DNA of 64,000 nucleotides from Methylophaga thalassica MP (GCF_000214595.1 NZ_AFIG01000001.1:682001-746000); one strand, 5' to 3'. Shown: positions 18,042-29,869, numbered from the stretch's first letter. Notes: generated by a model not told the origin, from the sequence alone. Numbers and translations: made by a program.

Positions 18042-19400
18042 ATGTTGAATTCCGTCTTAAATACTTATCAGCAACAGCGCCATCGTGTTCAACGCTTTTT
18101 TGACAGCACATTATGGGAAGACCTGCCTGAGGATGCTTCACCATTATGGCGGTTCTGGGTTAATGCGATTCGCGTGACTTTCATTATGGTTCGAGAGTTG
18201 GCGACGGGTGAGCTGAATTTGCGCGCTATGAGCTTGGTGTTTACAACCATTCTTTCTTTGGTGCCTCTCATTGCCGTTGCATTTTCCGTTTTAAAAGCTT
18301 TTGGTGTGCATAATCAAATGGAACCCATGCTGTTAAGCCTGCTGGAACCATTGGGTGACCGAGGTCCGGAAATTACCGAAAATATTATTGGTTTTGTCCA
18401 GAATGTGAAGGTCGGCGTTCTGGGATCTATCGGTGTCGCTATGTTGTTCTACACCATCATCGCACTGGTTCAGAAAATTGAGAATGCGTTTAATTTTGTT
18501 TGGCGCGTAAAGCGTTCACGCTCATTAGCTCGACGTTTTACTGACTATCTAAGTGTTGTGATGATTGGACCAGTGTTGATTTTTTCAGCACTTGGACTCG
18601 TGGCAACCGTGGTTAATCATGAATTCGTCAAACAATTGAGCAGTATTGAGCCATTTGGGACCTTGCTGGTCATCGGTACTAAGTTATTACCTTATTTAAT
18701 GATTATTACGGCATTTACGTTTTTATATAAATTTATTCCAAATACAAAGGTAAAATTCAGCCCGGCATTGATTGGGGCATCGGTTGCTGGTGCCTTGTGG
18801 ATTGGTGTGGGCACGGTGTTTGCAAAATTTGTGGCTTCCTCGTCTAACTACACGGCGATCTATTCCAGTTTTGCTATTTTGTTTTTCTTTATGATTTGGC
18901 TGTATCTGGCTTGGTTTATTTTGTTAACAGGTTCTCAGGTCGCATTTTATCTGCAGCATCCTAAGTTAGTCAGGTTGGCGGGGAAACCATTAACGTTAAG
19001 TCCACGTTTACGTGAGCGTGAAGGTTTGTGGTTGATGACGGTGATTGCAAGACGATTTTGCCAAAACTTGCCACCGCTCACCATACAGCATCTGGAAGAG
19101 CAAACGGGACTGACCAATAATGCCTTACAGGACTTACTCAGTAGTCTTGAAAAAGGAGGGTTTCTTATTGAAGTGGCTGGTGATGAAACCCGATATGTAC
19201 CTTCATCCGATGTCGCCACCATTAGAGTGGCCGCTTTATTAAACTGTTTACGCACAGCGGAAGAGAACAGTGCCTATCATGTTAAAGGTGTGCTGGATAA
19301 AGATGTGAACAAGTTACTGAAAGATATTGGTGATGCCCAGGCTGAGGTATTAGGTGATTTAACGTTGCGTGAGCTTGCTATGAGGAAAGATGGGGAATGA
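18042..19400 (+). CDS. yihY: YihY/BrkB family inner membrane protein with C-terminal extension
   Basis: The 452-residue protein has a YihY core (about 30-305) with six hydrophobic helices, including LRAMSLVFTTILSLVPLIAV and YTAIYSSFAILFFFMIWLYL. The C-terminal 150 residues are soluble and look like a winged helix (QHLEEQTGLTNNALQDLLSSLEKGGFL). E. coli YihY is only about 290 residues; the longer form is common in other gammaproteobacteria. Once misassigned as RNase BN; function unknown. Its stop overlaps coaBC by 4 bp. Confidence 0.88.
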   Translation: MLNSVLNTYQQQRHRVQRFFDSTLWEDLPEDASPLWRFWVNAIRVTFIMVRELATGELNLRAMSLVFTTILSLVPLIAVAFSVLKAFGVHNQMEPMLLSLLEPLGDRGPEITENIIGFVQNVKVGVLGSIGVAMLFYTIIALVQKIENAFNFVWRVKRSRSLARRFTDYLSVVMIGPVLIFSALGLVATVVNHEFVKQLSSIEPFGTLLVIGTKLLPYLMIITAFTFLYKFIPNTKVKFSPALIGASVAGALWIGVGTVFAKFVASSSNYTAIYSSFAILFFFMIWLYLAWFILLTGSQVAFYLQHPKLVRLAGKPLTLSPRLREREGLWLMTVIARRFCQNLPPLTIQHLEEQTGLTNNALQDLLSSLEKGGFLIEVAGDETRYVPSSDVATIRVAALLNCLRTAEENSAYHVKGVLDKDVNKLLKDIGDAQAEVLGDLTLRELAMRKDGE

Positions 19401-20626
19401 GCGACGTCTCATCATTAAACGGTAAGAAGATTGTTATTGGTGTAACCGGTAGCATTGCGGCTTACAAAGCAGCAGATTTAATTCGACGTCTAAAAGATTA
19501 TGGCGCCGAGGTGCGTGTCATGATGACAACTGGCGCCGCTGAATTTATTACTCCACTGACATTACAGACCTTAAGTGGTCACCCCGTGGCGATGACCTTG
19601 TTAGATGCCGATGAAGAATCAGCGATGGGACATATTGCATTGGCTCGTTGGGCTGATTGGATTCTGATTGCCCCTGCCACGGCGGATTGTCTTTCCAGAC
19701 TGGTTTCTGGTCGTGCTGATGACATTCTTGCAGCCGTTTGCCTGGCAACCGAAGCGCCGATTGCCGTCGCTCCGGCAATGAATAACAAAATGTGGTCAAA
19801 CCCAGCAACGCAGACTAATTTAGCATCATTAAAACAACGTGGCGTCAGTGTGATTGGTCCAGCCAGTGGTGATCAAGCTTGTGGCGAACAAGGCGAGGGC
19901 CGGCTGTTGGAACCATTAGAAATTGTCTATGAATTAGACCGCTTAATGGTACCGGGACTGTTGTCTGGAAAACAGGTGGTAATTACTGCCGGCCCAACCT
20001 ATGAGCCGATTGACCCTGTGAGATTTATTGGTAACCGTAGCTCTGGAAAAATGGGCTTTGCTATTGCGCAAGCTGCTAAAGAAGCCGGGGCAAAAGTGAC
20101 TATTATCGCCGGGCCAGTTCAATTAGCTACACCTACGGCGGTAAGGCGTATCAATGTTGAAACGACAGAAGAAATGGCCTTAGCGGTTGAGGATAGTCTC
20201 GAAGCGTGTGATATTTTTATCAGTTGTGCGGCGGTTTCTGATTATCGTGCCATTCAGGTTCAGCAAGAAAAAATTAAAAAAACCTCAGAGCAGTCGATAC
20301 AGATAGAACTTGAACCTACGATAGACATTGTGTCTACTGTGACAAATCGACACAATAAGCCATCATTTGTCGTAGGATTTGCAGCAGAAACACACAATTT
20401 AACGGAATATGCAAAATCCAAGTTGGCGCGAAAAAAACTCGATATGATTGCGGCTAATTTGGTCGGAGAAAATCAGGGGTTTGCTGTTGATGATAATGCG
20501 CTGCATATTATCTGGACCGACGGCGAGCAAACATTGCCACTGATGCCTAAAACACAGCTGGCAAGAGAACTAATGACATTAATAATAAAAAGATTCTATG
20601 CAAAAAATTCAATTAAAAATTCTTGA
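19397..20626 (+). CDS. coaBC: Bifunctional phosphopantothenoylcysteine decarboxylase/synthetase
   Basis: The 409-residue protein has the N-terminal FMN decarboxylase (CoaC) with [15 protein letters not shown], the catalytic H79 ([11 protein letters not shown]), PAMNNKMW and active-site C162 in [11 protein letters not shown]. The C-terminal CoaB synthetase has [20 protein letters not shown] and the KLARKKLD motif. It carries out two successive steps of coenzyme A synthesis. Start overlaps yihY by 4 bp, and its end overlaps dut by 29 bp, an unusually long coupling overlap. Confidence 0.97.
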   Translation: MSDVSSLNGKKIVIGVTGSIAAYKAADLIRRLKDYGAEVRVMMTTGAAEFITPLTLQTLSGHPVAMTLLDADEESAMGHIALARWADWILIAPATADCLSRLVSGRADDILAAVCLATEAPIAVAPAMNNKMWSNPATQTNLASLKQRGVSVIGPASGDQACGEQGEGRLLEPLEIVYELDRLMVPGLLSGKQVVITAGPTYEPIDPVRFIGNRSSGKMGFAIAQAAKEAGAKVTIIAGPVQLATPTAVRRINVETTEEMALAVEDSLEACDIFISCAAVSDYRAIQVQQEKIKKTSEQSIQIELEPTIDIVSTVTNRHNKPSFVVGFAAETHNLTEYAKSKLARKKLDMIAANLVGENQGFAVDDNALHIIWTDGEQTLPLMPKTQLARELMTLIIKRFYAKNSIKNS

Positions 20627-21053
20627 TCCAAGACTGGGTGACAGCATTGCTCTTCCTGATTACGCAACGTCAGGTTCTGCCGGGTTAGATTTGCGAGCAT
20701 GCCTTGATGAGCCCGTAACACTGGCGCCTGGTGAAACCGTTTTAATTCCTACTGGCCTTGCTATTCACATTGACGATGCCACGCTGGCTGCTGTGCTGCT
20801 GCCACGATCAGGATTAGGCCATAAGCACGGGATTGTGTTGGGAAACCTGGTTGGATTGATAGACAGCGACTACCAAGGCCAAGTGTTTGTTTCATGCTGG
20901 AACCGCGGCACAGATAAATTTGAAATCAGTGTGGGAGAACGTATTGCGCAAATGGTTTTTGTTCCCGTGGTACAGGTGGGGTTTGAGAAGGTCGATGAGT
21001 TCACCTCGTCGGAGCGTGGAGCAGGTGGTTTTGGACATACTGGACGTCAGTAG
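20598..21053 (+). CDS. dut: dUTP pyrophosphatase
   Basis: The 151-residue trimeric-type dUTPase has all five motifs: [43 protein letters not shown] and the C-terminal P-loop-like [10 protein letters not shown]. It hydrolyses dUTP to dUMP to keep uracil out of DNA and supply thymidylate synthesis. Length matches E. coli Dut. The gene order coaBC-dut is shared across gammaproteobacteria; the next gene, algC, follows the Pseudomonas order. Confidence 0.98.
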   Translation: MQKIQLKILDPRLGDSIALPDYATSGSAGLDLRACLDEPVTLAPGETVLIPTGLAIHIDDATLAAVLLPRSGLGHKHGIVLGNLVGLIDSDYQGQVFVSCWNRGTDKFEISVGERIAQMVFVPVVQVGFEKVDEFTSSERGAGGFGHTGRQ

Positions 21054-21071
21054 TAGTCAAAGGGGATTGGC

Positions 21072-23897
21072 ATGGCCATGATGGAAAAGCTGGGAAGCAA
21101 GTTTGTTAGTGTTCTTTTGCTATTGGTTATGCTTTTGGGTGTTAGTGCTGCAGTTGTCTTCATCAATACGCAGGCCAATACCACTCAGCAAAATAATCAG
21201 CGTGAGAAGAGTCAACAAATTGTTAATGCTGTCATAGCAAGTTATCAGCAACAAATTAAAGAATGGCAGCAAACCTCACTTAGTCTTGCCGAGTTAGCCG
21301 AAACAAAGCAGCTCGCTAAAACCAAGAATATTTACGATGTCGATGATTGGAAAAATCTCGCCAACCGTTTTTTTCCTTCAGCTAAGGCCATTTGTTTAAT
21401 CACCAGAGAATATGATGCGCCAACAAATGAAGGGTGTTTGCCCATTTCTTACGTATCACTGAAAAGTTTGAGGCAACTGACTACACAGACGCAAGCTGAT
21501 GTTGCGATGATTATGCAAGATGGAAAAGCCGATCATATTTTGCTGGCGGCGAGAGTGCCTCTTGATGATAAGCAGCAATATGCAGCTGTTGTGGTTGCTT
21601 TGAAACCAACAGATATTCAACTGATTAACCCAGGGCTGGTTCCTGACGCATATATTGAGATCAGCCAAGGGGATTTACCAACAGGTCTTCTTACCACAAT
21701 AGGTGACGGTCAATATAAACAAGCCGAACCCGTTATATCCCAACCCATACCCAACTCTTACTGGAAAGTGAAGCTGTGGTCTGTGACCACGAGTGCCGGA
21801 ACACCATTATGGTTGTTTCTCGCACCTGTTATGATTTTGATCGTACTAATATGGATGCTCAGAGATTGGTGGCAAACGAAATTATTACATTCTGATGCCA
21901 ATACATTAGAAGAACAGCTCAGAGACCTGCAAGAGGTTAAGCTAAAAACAAAGTATCCATTAGTCTTCAGTGAGTTGTATGGCGTCAGAGAGCTGATCCA
22001 ACAACTTGCTATACCAGAGAAGAAACGGGCTTTACCTGTTGAAGAATCGCTTAACACATTTATCATTGATGAAACTGAGACGTTGGAACGAAGTGAAACG
22101 CCTGCTGAAACGCTACAAGAGGTTCAGGAAGAGAGTGAACCATACGATAGTGACGTGATTGATTACGACAAGCCATATGAGCAGGATGCAGTGGATGAGC
22201 GAGAAGAATCCTTGGTTGATGAGGACTCTACCGCCTCTGAACAACACGTATCGAGTCTAAGTCTGGATGAAACCGTGGCGAATAATTCAGATTTACTTGA
22301 GCTTAAGCTGACGGATGATGACACACCAACAGAAGATGTAGAGTCTTCAGTTTTTATTGATCCTGAATATTCAGAAACAGAAAAATTGTCACTTGAACCT
22401 GAAATCGATCTGTCTTCAGAGCTTGATGAAGAAACAAAAGAAATTTTTCACGAAGATACTCAACAGAGTCTCCCGGCAACAGAAAAGAAACTGGAATTAA
22501 ATCCACCCTCAGCACAACACCTGCCAGATGAAGCTATTTTCCGAGCTTATGACATCCGCGGGATTGTGGGTGAACAGTTAACCGTGCCGGTGATGACATT
22601 GATTGGCCGAGCGGTTGGTAGTCAGATGATCGCTCAAGGTGTCACAGAGTTAGTGGTGGGGCATGACGGCCGGTTAAGTAGCCAGCCGCTGGCAAAAGCC
22701 TTTATGCGTGGGGTGACCAATACCGGCTGTAACGTTATCGATCTTGGTCAAGTTCCCACTCCGGTTGTTTATTTTGCTTGTGAGTATTTAAAAACGCGTT
22801 CAGGAGCGATGATCACTGGTAGTCATAACCCCGCTAATTACAATGGCATTAAATTGGTCATTGCAGGTAAGACGCTCGAAGGCGATGAAGTTCACGCACT
22901 CTATCGGCGTATTAAACAAGGTGCATTTGAGACCGGCCGTGGGAATATTACGGCGAATGATGTGACGGAAGCTTATGTTCAACGGATCAAGTCGGACATT
23001 AAACTCGAACGCAAACTAAAAGTTGTCGTAGATTGTGGTAACGGTGTCGCCGGTAAAGTATTACCAAAAGTACTAAAAGAAATTGGTTGTAATGTCATCG
23101 AGTTATTCTGTGAGGTGGATGGTCGTTTCCCAAATCATCATCCGAACCCGGGGGAACCCGAAAACCTTAAATCCTTGATCTCAGAAGTGAAGTCTACTGG
23201 AGCGGAACTTGGCATTGCTGTAGATGGGGATGGGGATCGTCTCGGTGTGGTGGATACAGAAGGAAATATTATTTGGCCAGATCAGTTGATGATATTGTTT
23301 TCACGAGCTGTTCTGGATAAATCACCTGGCGCCACAATCCTTTATGATGTAAAAAGTACGAGTTTGCTTGAGGGCGTGATACGCTTTGCTGGTGGTGAGC
23401 CAATGATGGTGCCATCCGGACATTCTGTTATCAAAAACAAAATGCAGCAGTATAATGCTGCACTGGCTGCTGAAATGAGTGGACATTTCTTCTTCAATGA
23501 CCGCTGGTATGGCTTTGATGATGCGACTTATGCAGCTGCAAGGCTGGTTGAGTTATTATCGGCAGATCCCATGACTCGAACGCCTACTCAGTTGTTTGCT
23601 GAGATTAGTCAACGTGTTTCTACTCCAGAAATTATGGTGAATATGCCATATCCTGAAGCAAAACGTTTCATGACCACACTTCTCAGTAATTTCAATGCCG
23701 AAGGTGGTGATATTTCTACAGTGGATGGTATCCGCGTGGATTATGCTGATGGTTGGGGACTAGTGCGAATCTCAAATACACTTCCTGCTCTAACCTTGAG
23801 GTTTGAAGCGACAAATGACGTTGAATTAGAAAGAATTAAACAGTTGTTCATTGAACAAATGCAACAAGTGAAACCCACCCTAACATTAAAACTATAA
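21072..23897 (+). CDS. algC: Membrane-anchored phosphomannomutase/phosphoglucomutase (long AlgC)
   Basis: The protein has 941 residues, about twice a plain AlgC. A first membrane helix (about 10-31) and a second (about 244-266) bracket a periplasmic region of about 210 residues. A strongly acidic, low-complexity linker (about 267-480) follows. The catalytic part begins near 484: FRAYDIRGI, phospho-Ser S584 in TGSHNPANYNG, metal loop DGDGDR (718-723) and EMSGHFFF. It interconverts mannose/glucose 1- and 6-phosphates for polysaccharide precursors, including glucose-1-phosphate for the rfbF step further along. RBS AAGGGGA precedes the ATG. Long AlgC forms are known in Pseudomonas. Confidence 0.93.
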   Translation: MAMMEKLGSKFVSVLLLLVMLLGVSAAVVFINTQANTTQQNNQREKSQQIVNAVIASYQQQIKEWQQTSLSLAELAETKQLAKTKNIYDVDDWKNLANRFFPSAKAICLITREYDAPTNEGCLPISYVSLKSLRQLTTQTQADVAMIMQDGKADHILLAARVPLDDKQQYAAVVVALKPTDIQLINPGLVPDAYIEISQGDLPTGLLTTIGDGQYKQAEPVISQPIPNSYWKVKLWSVTTSAGTPLWLFLAPVMILIVLIWMLRDWWQTKLLHSDANTLEEQLRDLQEVKLKTKYPLVFSELYGVRELIQQLAIPEKKRALPVEESLNTFIIDETETLERSETPAETLQEVQEESEPYDSDVIDYDKPYEQDAVDEREESLVDEDSTASEQHVSSLSLDETVANNSDLLELKLTDDDTPTEDVESSVFIDPEYSETEKLSLEPEIDLSSELDEETKEIFHEDTQQSLPATEKKLELNPPSAQHLPDEAIFRAYDIRGIVGEQLTVPVMTLIGRAVGSQMIAQGVTELVVGHDGRLSSQPLAKAFMRGVTNTGCNVIDLGQVPTPVVYFACEYLKTRSGAMITGSHNPANYNGIKLVIAGKTLEGDEVHALYRRIKQGAFETGRGNITANDVTEAYVQRIKSDIKLERKLKVVVDCGNGVAGKVLPKVLKEIGCNVIELFCEVDGRFPNHHPNPGEPENLKSLISEVKSTGAELGIAVDGDGDRLGVVDTEGNIIWPDQLMILFSRAVLDKSPGATILYDVKSTSLLEGVIRFAGGEPMMVPSGHSVIKNKMQQYNAALAAEMSGHFFFNDRWYGFDDATYAAARLVELLSADPMTRTPTQLFAEISQRVSTPEIMVNMPYPEAKRFMTTLLSNFNAEGGDISTVDGIRVDYADGWGLVRISNTLPALTLRFEATNDVELERIKQLFIEQMQQVKPTLTLKL

Positions 23898-25422
<1,525 letters not shown>

Positions 25423-25426
<4 letters not shown>

Positions 25427-25863
25427 TAAATGTTTGTCTGGTCGGTTCTGATATAAAGAAGGAACTTGCTATATTGCAGAGCCAGCATAACATTACGACA
25501 AATGCACTTTACGAAACCTCGTTTGAAGCATTACTGGATGCTATTGAAAAATTGAGTCCAGATGTATTAGTGATCTCCGATCAAACTAACCAGCTTTCAG
25601 CCGATGAGTTATGTTTTTACGTCAGTTTAAGGCTATCGAAAACAAAGACCATCATCATTACTGACAAGCCTGCCACATACGAACAATTAAAGCTATCAGG
25701 CTTTACATGCCGAGGCTTTGTTGCATTCGAACAAAGACACGCAATTGTCAGAGCAGTAAGAGTCGTTCATGATGGGGAAGCCTGGATTCCGAGGAAATTA
25801 GTGACAGATGTGCTTGATAAACTGGCCAAAGAAGAAAAGCGACATAACCGCATTAATAACTAA
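25423..25863 (+). CDS. Receiver-like protein without output domain
   Basis: The 146-residue protein resembles the receiver domain and linker of NarL/LuxR-type response regulators (SPDVLVISDQTN, then KTIIITDKPATYEQLKLSGFTCRGFV, then IVRAVRVVHDGEAWIPRKLVTDVLDKL). The usual helix-turn-helix is missing and the chain stops with a basic tail. The phosphoacceptor position looks shifted or replaced by Ser, so it may be a pseudo-receiver. Start overlaps slmA by 4 bp. The RTX adhesin gene follows after 213 bp; a functional link is possible but not shown. Confidence 0.65.
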
Positions 25864-25937
25864 TTCTTTAATTCTCCCTGCATCATGGTACTAAATTTGC
25901 TTAGTTGAGGAACTTGCTAACGAAATGAGTATCACAA

Positions 25938-25959
25938 AAATGTGAACTCATTCACATTT
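25938..25959. promoter_or_regulatory. CRP/Vfr-type binding site upstream of the RTX adhesin
   Basis: AAATGTGA (25938-25945) and TCACATTT (25952-25959) flank a 6-base centre: both 8-base arms equal the E. coli CRP consensus. It is 118 bp before the adhesin start. A second inverted repeat, TGGTACTAA (25886-25894) with TTAGTACCA (25969-25977), surrounds it. The remainder of the 213-bp gap holds no other clear element. Confidence 0.7.
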
Positions 25960-26076
25960 ACTGATGTGTTAGTACCAAAGTACAGTAGATCAAATGAGGC
26001 TCTCACGGCAATATTACGCCATGATGAATAAGTTACGCGTTCTGGTCTTCCCAGTTCAGCGATTAGGGGAATAAAT

Positions 26077-29000
26077 ATGGCTACAGAAATTGGTGTTGTA
26101 AAAGCGCTTATCGGCGCTGTAACAGTCACCTCCACGGATGGCTCTGTGAGAACATTACAAGTGGGTGATGTGGTTTATGCCAATGATTTAATTTCAACCG
26201 GTGCCGAAGGTGCTATTGAGATTGAATTTGCTGATGGCAGCGTAATGGATCTGGGTCGCAGTTCTCAAGCACTTTTAGATGCTGAAGTATTTGATCCAAC
26301 AAATACGGATGTCGAGGATAATCAACAAGCCGTTACTGACGATGTTGATGCCATACAGCAAGCGATTTTAGAAGGTCAAGATCCTACTCAAGTGGGTCAG
26401 GAGACTGCTGCTGGTGCAGGTACCGCTAATGGCAACGAAGGCCATGATGCGGTGTTTATTGATTATCTAAATCCTGAACAAATTCCTGAAGCAGGTTTCG
26501 ACACTATTGGTGTTAGTAATACTTTCGACTTCCCTGAGGCGGATTTACTTTTTGTTGATAATGGTGATCCTGAACAATCGGGTATACCTCCCGTTACGCC
26601 TCCTTCTGGCGATATTGTTATTGAAGTCCCATCTAGCTTGGTTTCTGAAGGTGGTCTGCCTGAAGGACAATCTGGTGGTTCTGCATCATCAACCCAAACT
26701 ATCAGCCTGGATTTAGGCGGAAGTGATTTAAGCAGTATTTCGTTATCGACATCCGGAAATACGACAACCTTGTTAACCCTGGACGGTCAAGCCATTGACA
26801 CTGCATGGGATAGTTCTACCGGCACATTGATTGGCTACATAAGTGGCACAGACTCAACTGATGCAAGTAACCAGATTTTTACAGTCACACTAAGTGACAT
26901 CTCGAATAATCAAGCTTCATATACAGTAGAGCTTCTTAAACCTATTCGTGATGTTGATGGGGTTACTGAAAATATTAATATTAATGTCAATGTCAGCAAT
27001 AATGCTGGCGAGTCATCTTCTGCAAGTTTTGATGTAACCGTTCAAGATGATAATCCTGTTGCTAATCCTGCTCAGGAATCCATATCTGTCGGTCAGGCGG
27101 TTAATACAAACCTTCTTTTAGTTCTTGACGTCTCAAACAGTATGAATGAGACCACTGATTTTCAGGGGATGACAAAACTGGAAGTCATGATCAAGTCTAG
27201 CCTGAATTTAATTGAACAATATGAAGCGCTGGGCGATGTCATGGTGAATCTAGTGACATTTAACAATGGTGCTGAGAATCCAACAAATATTTGGGTCGAC
27301 ACAGCTACCGCGAAAGACATCATCAACTCACTCTCTGCGAGTGGAGAAACCAACTATGACGCTGCCTTAGCGGAAGCCGTTGAAGCCTTCAAAGACCCAG
27401 GTAAGATAGATGGTGCACAGAACATCGCCTATTTTATGTCTGATGGTGCGCCTAATGAGAGTAATCAAACAGATGCTGATGGGAATTATATCGGTGTTGG
27501 TATTGACAGCAGTGAACAACAGGCGTGGGAACAGTTTCTAGCTGACAATGATGTGACATCTTATGCTTTAGGAATGGGCGCTGATGCTGTAGCTAATGAG
27601 CTTGCGCCCATTGCTTATGATGGTGTTAAAGAAGCAGATGTTCCCGTCATTACCGTCACCGATTTTTCTCAGCTTGCAGATACATTAGTGAAGACTGTAA
27701 CTGGCAACAGTGTCTCAGGTGACCTACTGGATGGTGGCTTTCCTTCAAGTGCCGGAGCTGATGGAGGTTGGATTAGTCAGATTTCTATTGATGGTGTGGA
27801 CTACACATTCAATCAACAAACTAATACAGCCTCAGCTGGCAGTGCTATAGCAAGCTTTGATGCTTCAACTCATGTTTGGACCATTACTACCACTAATGGT
27901 AGTATCTTTACGGTAGATATGGACAGTGGTGAATATACATATAATGTTGGTGATTCTGCCAGTGGTACCTTCACAGAAGAGATAACCTACACCGTTACGG
28001 ATGGCGATGGTGATACTGCCAGTAATACATTTACAGTCGATGTTGATGTTGATTTATCAACATTGGTGGTGAGTGATGATTTGGTCATTACTAATCAGGA
28101 TTCTGTTGATATCCCTGACTGGGCTTTATTTGCCAATGACAGTGGTGCCGATGGTGAAACGTATACCCTGACAGACGCGACATCGACTACAGATACTGCC
28201 TCTGTGAATGGCAACAGTGTTACTTTCAATGATACAGACAGTAATGGCGGTAGCTTTAGTTATCAGAACCAAGCTGGTGGTCAGACAGACTCTGCGAATG
28301 TTTCTGTTACACACGTCAATGGCAGTATCCTTGAAGGTTCATTTAGGGATGAAATTCTGATCGGTGGCAATGATGTTGATTTTATTTCTGGCGGCGCTGG
28401 AAATGATGTACTGATTGGTGGAATTGGTGGTAGCTATGACGCTGGCTCAAGAACAGTGACAGCTACTGTTGAGTCAGGAGCCACTGGTACGGGTAATAAT
28501 CAATTTTCATTTGCTTTAACTGCGTCAGCAATTGCAGCTGCTGCCGGATTATATGTAACTGAAATTCGTATCTCGCTTGCTGACTACAATGCTATTTTTG
28601 ATCAGGTTGGTCAGGATAGTTATAAATTTACTTTAGGTGATGGTTCGACTATCTCTAGCGATGATATTCAGATGGTTACCGATGGTGACACTAATGAATT
28701 AGTGATCCAGTTTAAGCCTGGTACTTTTACCCATGAAGATACTCTGACTTTTGGTATTGATACTGATGGTCGAGGCATGACCACTGGCGATGATTTTGGC
28801 AGACAGGAAGTACCTTTTACCGTCTCTTTTAATGATGGCACAAGCCTAGATGGTACATATGAGCCTGATACGACTAATGGTGGTAGCTCAGGTACAGTTC
28901 AAGACAATCCCACGGTTACGGAAACATTAGATGGCGGAGCTGGTGATGACATCCTCGTTGGTGGTGACGGTGAGCATATTCTCCTCGGTGGTGAAGGTAA

Positions 29001-29400
29001 CGATACGCTAGTTGGCGGTGGTGGCAATGACATCTTAACCGGTGGTGAGGGTGCTGATTTATTTGTTTGGCACAATGGTGGTCAAGGAACTGCAGCTACA
29101 CCTGCTAATGATATTGTGACTGACTTCAATGGTACTGAAGGTGATAGCTTAGATCTTTCTGATATTCTTCAGGGAGAAGAAAGCAATGATATTACCGACT
29201 ATATTTCTGTTGCTGAACAAGGTAACAACGTCGTACTGTCTCTAACACCTAATGGTGATGGTGGTGATATGACGCAGACAATCACCTTACAAAATACCAG
29301 TATTGATCAACTGGTTGGAAGTGATGCTTCTGGTATGTCTAATGCCGACATTATCAACTCTTTGATTACTAGCGGTCAGATTCAAGTAGATCAAAGTTAA
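26077..29400 (+). CDS. LapA-type RTX adhesin with retention module and vWA domain
   Basis: The 1107-residue acidic, cysteine-poor secreted protein begins with the LapA retention module (about 1-75: VVKALIGAVTVTSTDGSVR, then LQVGDVVYANDLIST). A TAAG dialanine motif follows at 110-113, the site where LapG proteases cut. A von Willebrand A domain (about 345-535) has MIDAS D351-x-S353-x-S355. Cadherin/VCBS-like beta repeats follow, then RTX calcium repeats of the GGxGxDxL type (about 755-785 and 950-1000) and a type I secretion tail. It should stay in the outer membrane and be released under cyclic-di-GMP control. No lapBCE, lapD or lapG gene is in the window. Confidence 0.9.
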   Translation: MATEIGVVKALIGAVTVTSTDGSVRTLQVGDVVYANDLISTGAEGAIEIEFADGSVMDLGRSSQALLDAEVFDPTNTDVEDNQQAVTDDVDAIQQAILEGQDPTQVGQETAAGAGTANGNEGHDAVFIDYLNPEQIPEAGFDTIGVSNTFDFPEADLLFVDNGDPEQSGIPPVTPPSGDIVIEVPSSLVSEGGLPEGQSGGSASSTQTISLDLGGSDLSSISLSTSGNTTTLLTLDGQAIDTAWDSSTGTLIGYISGTDSTDASNQIFTVTLSDISNNQASYTVELLKPIRDVDGVTENININVNVSNNAGESSSASFDVTVQDDNPVANPAQESISVGQAVNTNLLLVLDVSNSMNETTDFQGMTKLEVMIKSSLNLIEQYEALGDVMVNLVTFNNGAENPTNIWVDTATAKDIINSLSASGETNYDAALAEAVEAFKDPGKIDGAQNIAYFMSDGAPNESNQTDADGNYIGVGIDSSEQQAWEQFLADNDVTSYALGMGADAVANELAPIAYDGVKEADVPVITVTDFSQLADTLVKTVTGNSVSGDLLDGGFPSSAGADGGWISQISIDGVDYTFNQQTNTASAGSAIASFDASTHVWTITTTNGSIFTVDMDSGEYTYNVGDSASGTFTEEITYTVTDGDGDTASNTFTVDVDVDLSTLVVSDDLVITNQDSVDIPDWALFANDSGADGETYTLTDATSTTDTASVNGNSVTFNDTDSNGGSFSYQNQAGGQTDSANVSVTHVNGSILEGSFRDEILIGGNDVDFISGGAGNDVLIGGIGGSYDAGSRTVTATVESGATGTGNNQFSFALTASAIAAAAGLYVTEIRISLADYNAIFDQVGQDSYKFTLGDGSTISSDDIQMVTDGDTNELVIQFKPGTFTHEDTLTFGIDTDGRGMTTGDDFGRQEVPFTVSFNDGTSLDGTYEPDTTNGGSSGTVQDNPTVTETLDGGAGDDILVGGDGEHILLGGEGNDTLVGGGGNDILTGGEGADLFVWHNGGQGTAATPANDIVTDFNGTEGDSLDLSDILQGEESNDITDYISVAEQGNNVVLSLTPNGDGGDMTQTITLQNTSIDQLVGSDASGMSNADIINSLITSGQIQVDQS

Positions 29401-29419
29401 GTTAGGATTTGAGAAGAAT

Positions 29420-29447
29420 AAAAAAGCCGACATTAGTCGGCTTTTTT
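29420..29447. terminator. Bidirectional terminator between RTX adhesin and pilE
   Basis: AAAAAAGCCGAC-ATTA-GTCGGCTTTTTT: a perfect stem with A-tract and T-tract on both sides, ending both the plus-strand adhesin transcript and the minus-strand pilus operon. Confidence 0.93.
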
Positions 29448-29467
29448 ATTTGCATACTGAATAACAG

Positions 29468-29869
29468 TTACCAACAACCGACAGGACCAGTAGCACCTGT
29501 TTGAGTAATTGTTAGAGGTGTGCAGTTAGCATCATTAGCTTGAGATCCCTGAGCCGTTGCAACTAAGGTATAAGCTGTCGCTGTTGGAGCAGGGTTAGCT
29601 GCAATAATGTAATACGCTGTTCCCGTCTTAGGCGATTGATTAAAAGGTAGAGTGTTATCAGCACCTGCATAAGTGAAGTTTTCTGTGTAATAGCGCTCCA
29701 TATAACTCGCCAATTCCATTAAGTCAGCTTGAGCATTAGCTCGTCGTGTTTGTCTGACTTGCTCTTGGTAAGACGGATAAGCAATGGCAGCAAGGATGCC
29801 TAGAATGACAACAACAATCATCAACTCGATGAGTGTAAATCCATTTTCTCTATATTTTATGTTATTCAT
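29468..29869 (-). CDS. pilE: Type IV minor pilin PilE
   Basis: The 133-residue protein has the prepilin signal NGFTLIELMIVVVILGILAAIAYPSYQ, cut after Gly by PilD, Glu5 of the mature chain, and a globular domain with a C-terminal disulfide pair (DANC...VGCW). Size and position, last in the fimU-pilE operon, identify it as the minor pilin PilE of type IVa systems, not the major pilin PilA. It overlaps pilY2 by 8 bp and is followed by a bidirectional terminator. Confidence 0.92.
   Translation of the reverse strand: MNNIKYRENGFTLIELMIVVVILGILAAIAYPSYQEQVRQTRRANAQADLMELASYMERYYTENFTYAGADNTLPFNQSPKTGTAYYIIAANPAPTATAYTLVATAQGSQANDANCTPLTITQTGATGPVGCW

Noticed and set aside
28339-29060. Tandem DNA repeats in the adhesin
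   Set aside because: The repetition is at protein level (RTX nonapeptides) with varied codons; there is no exact DNA repeat array.
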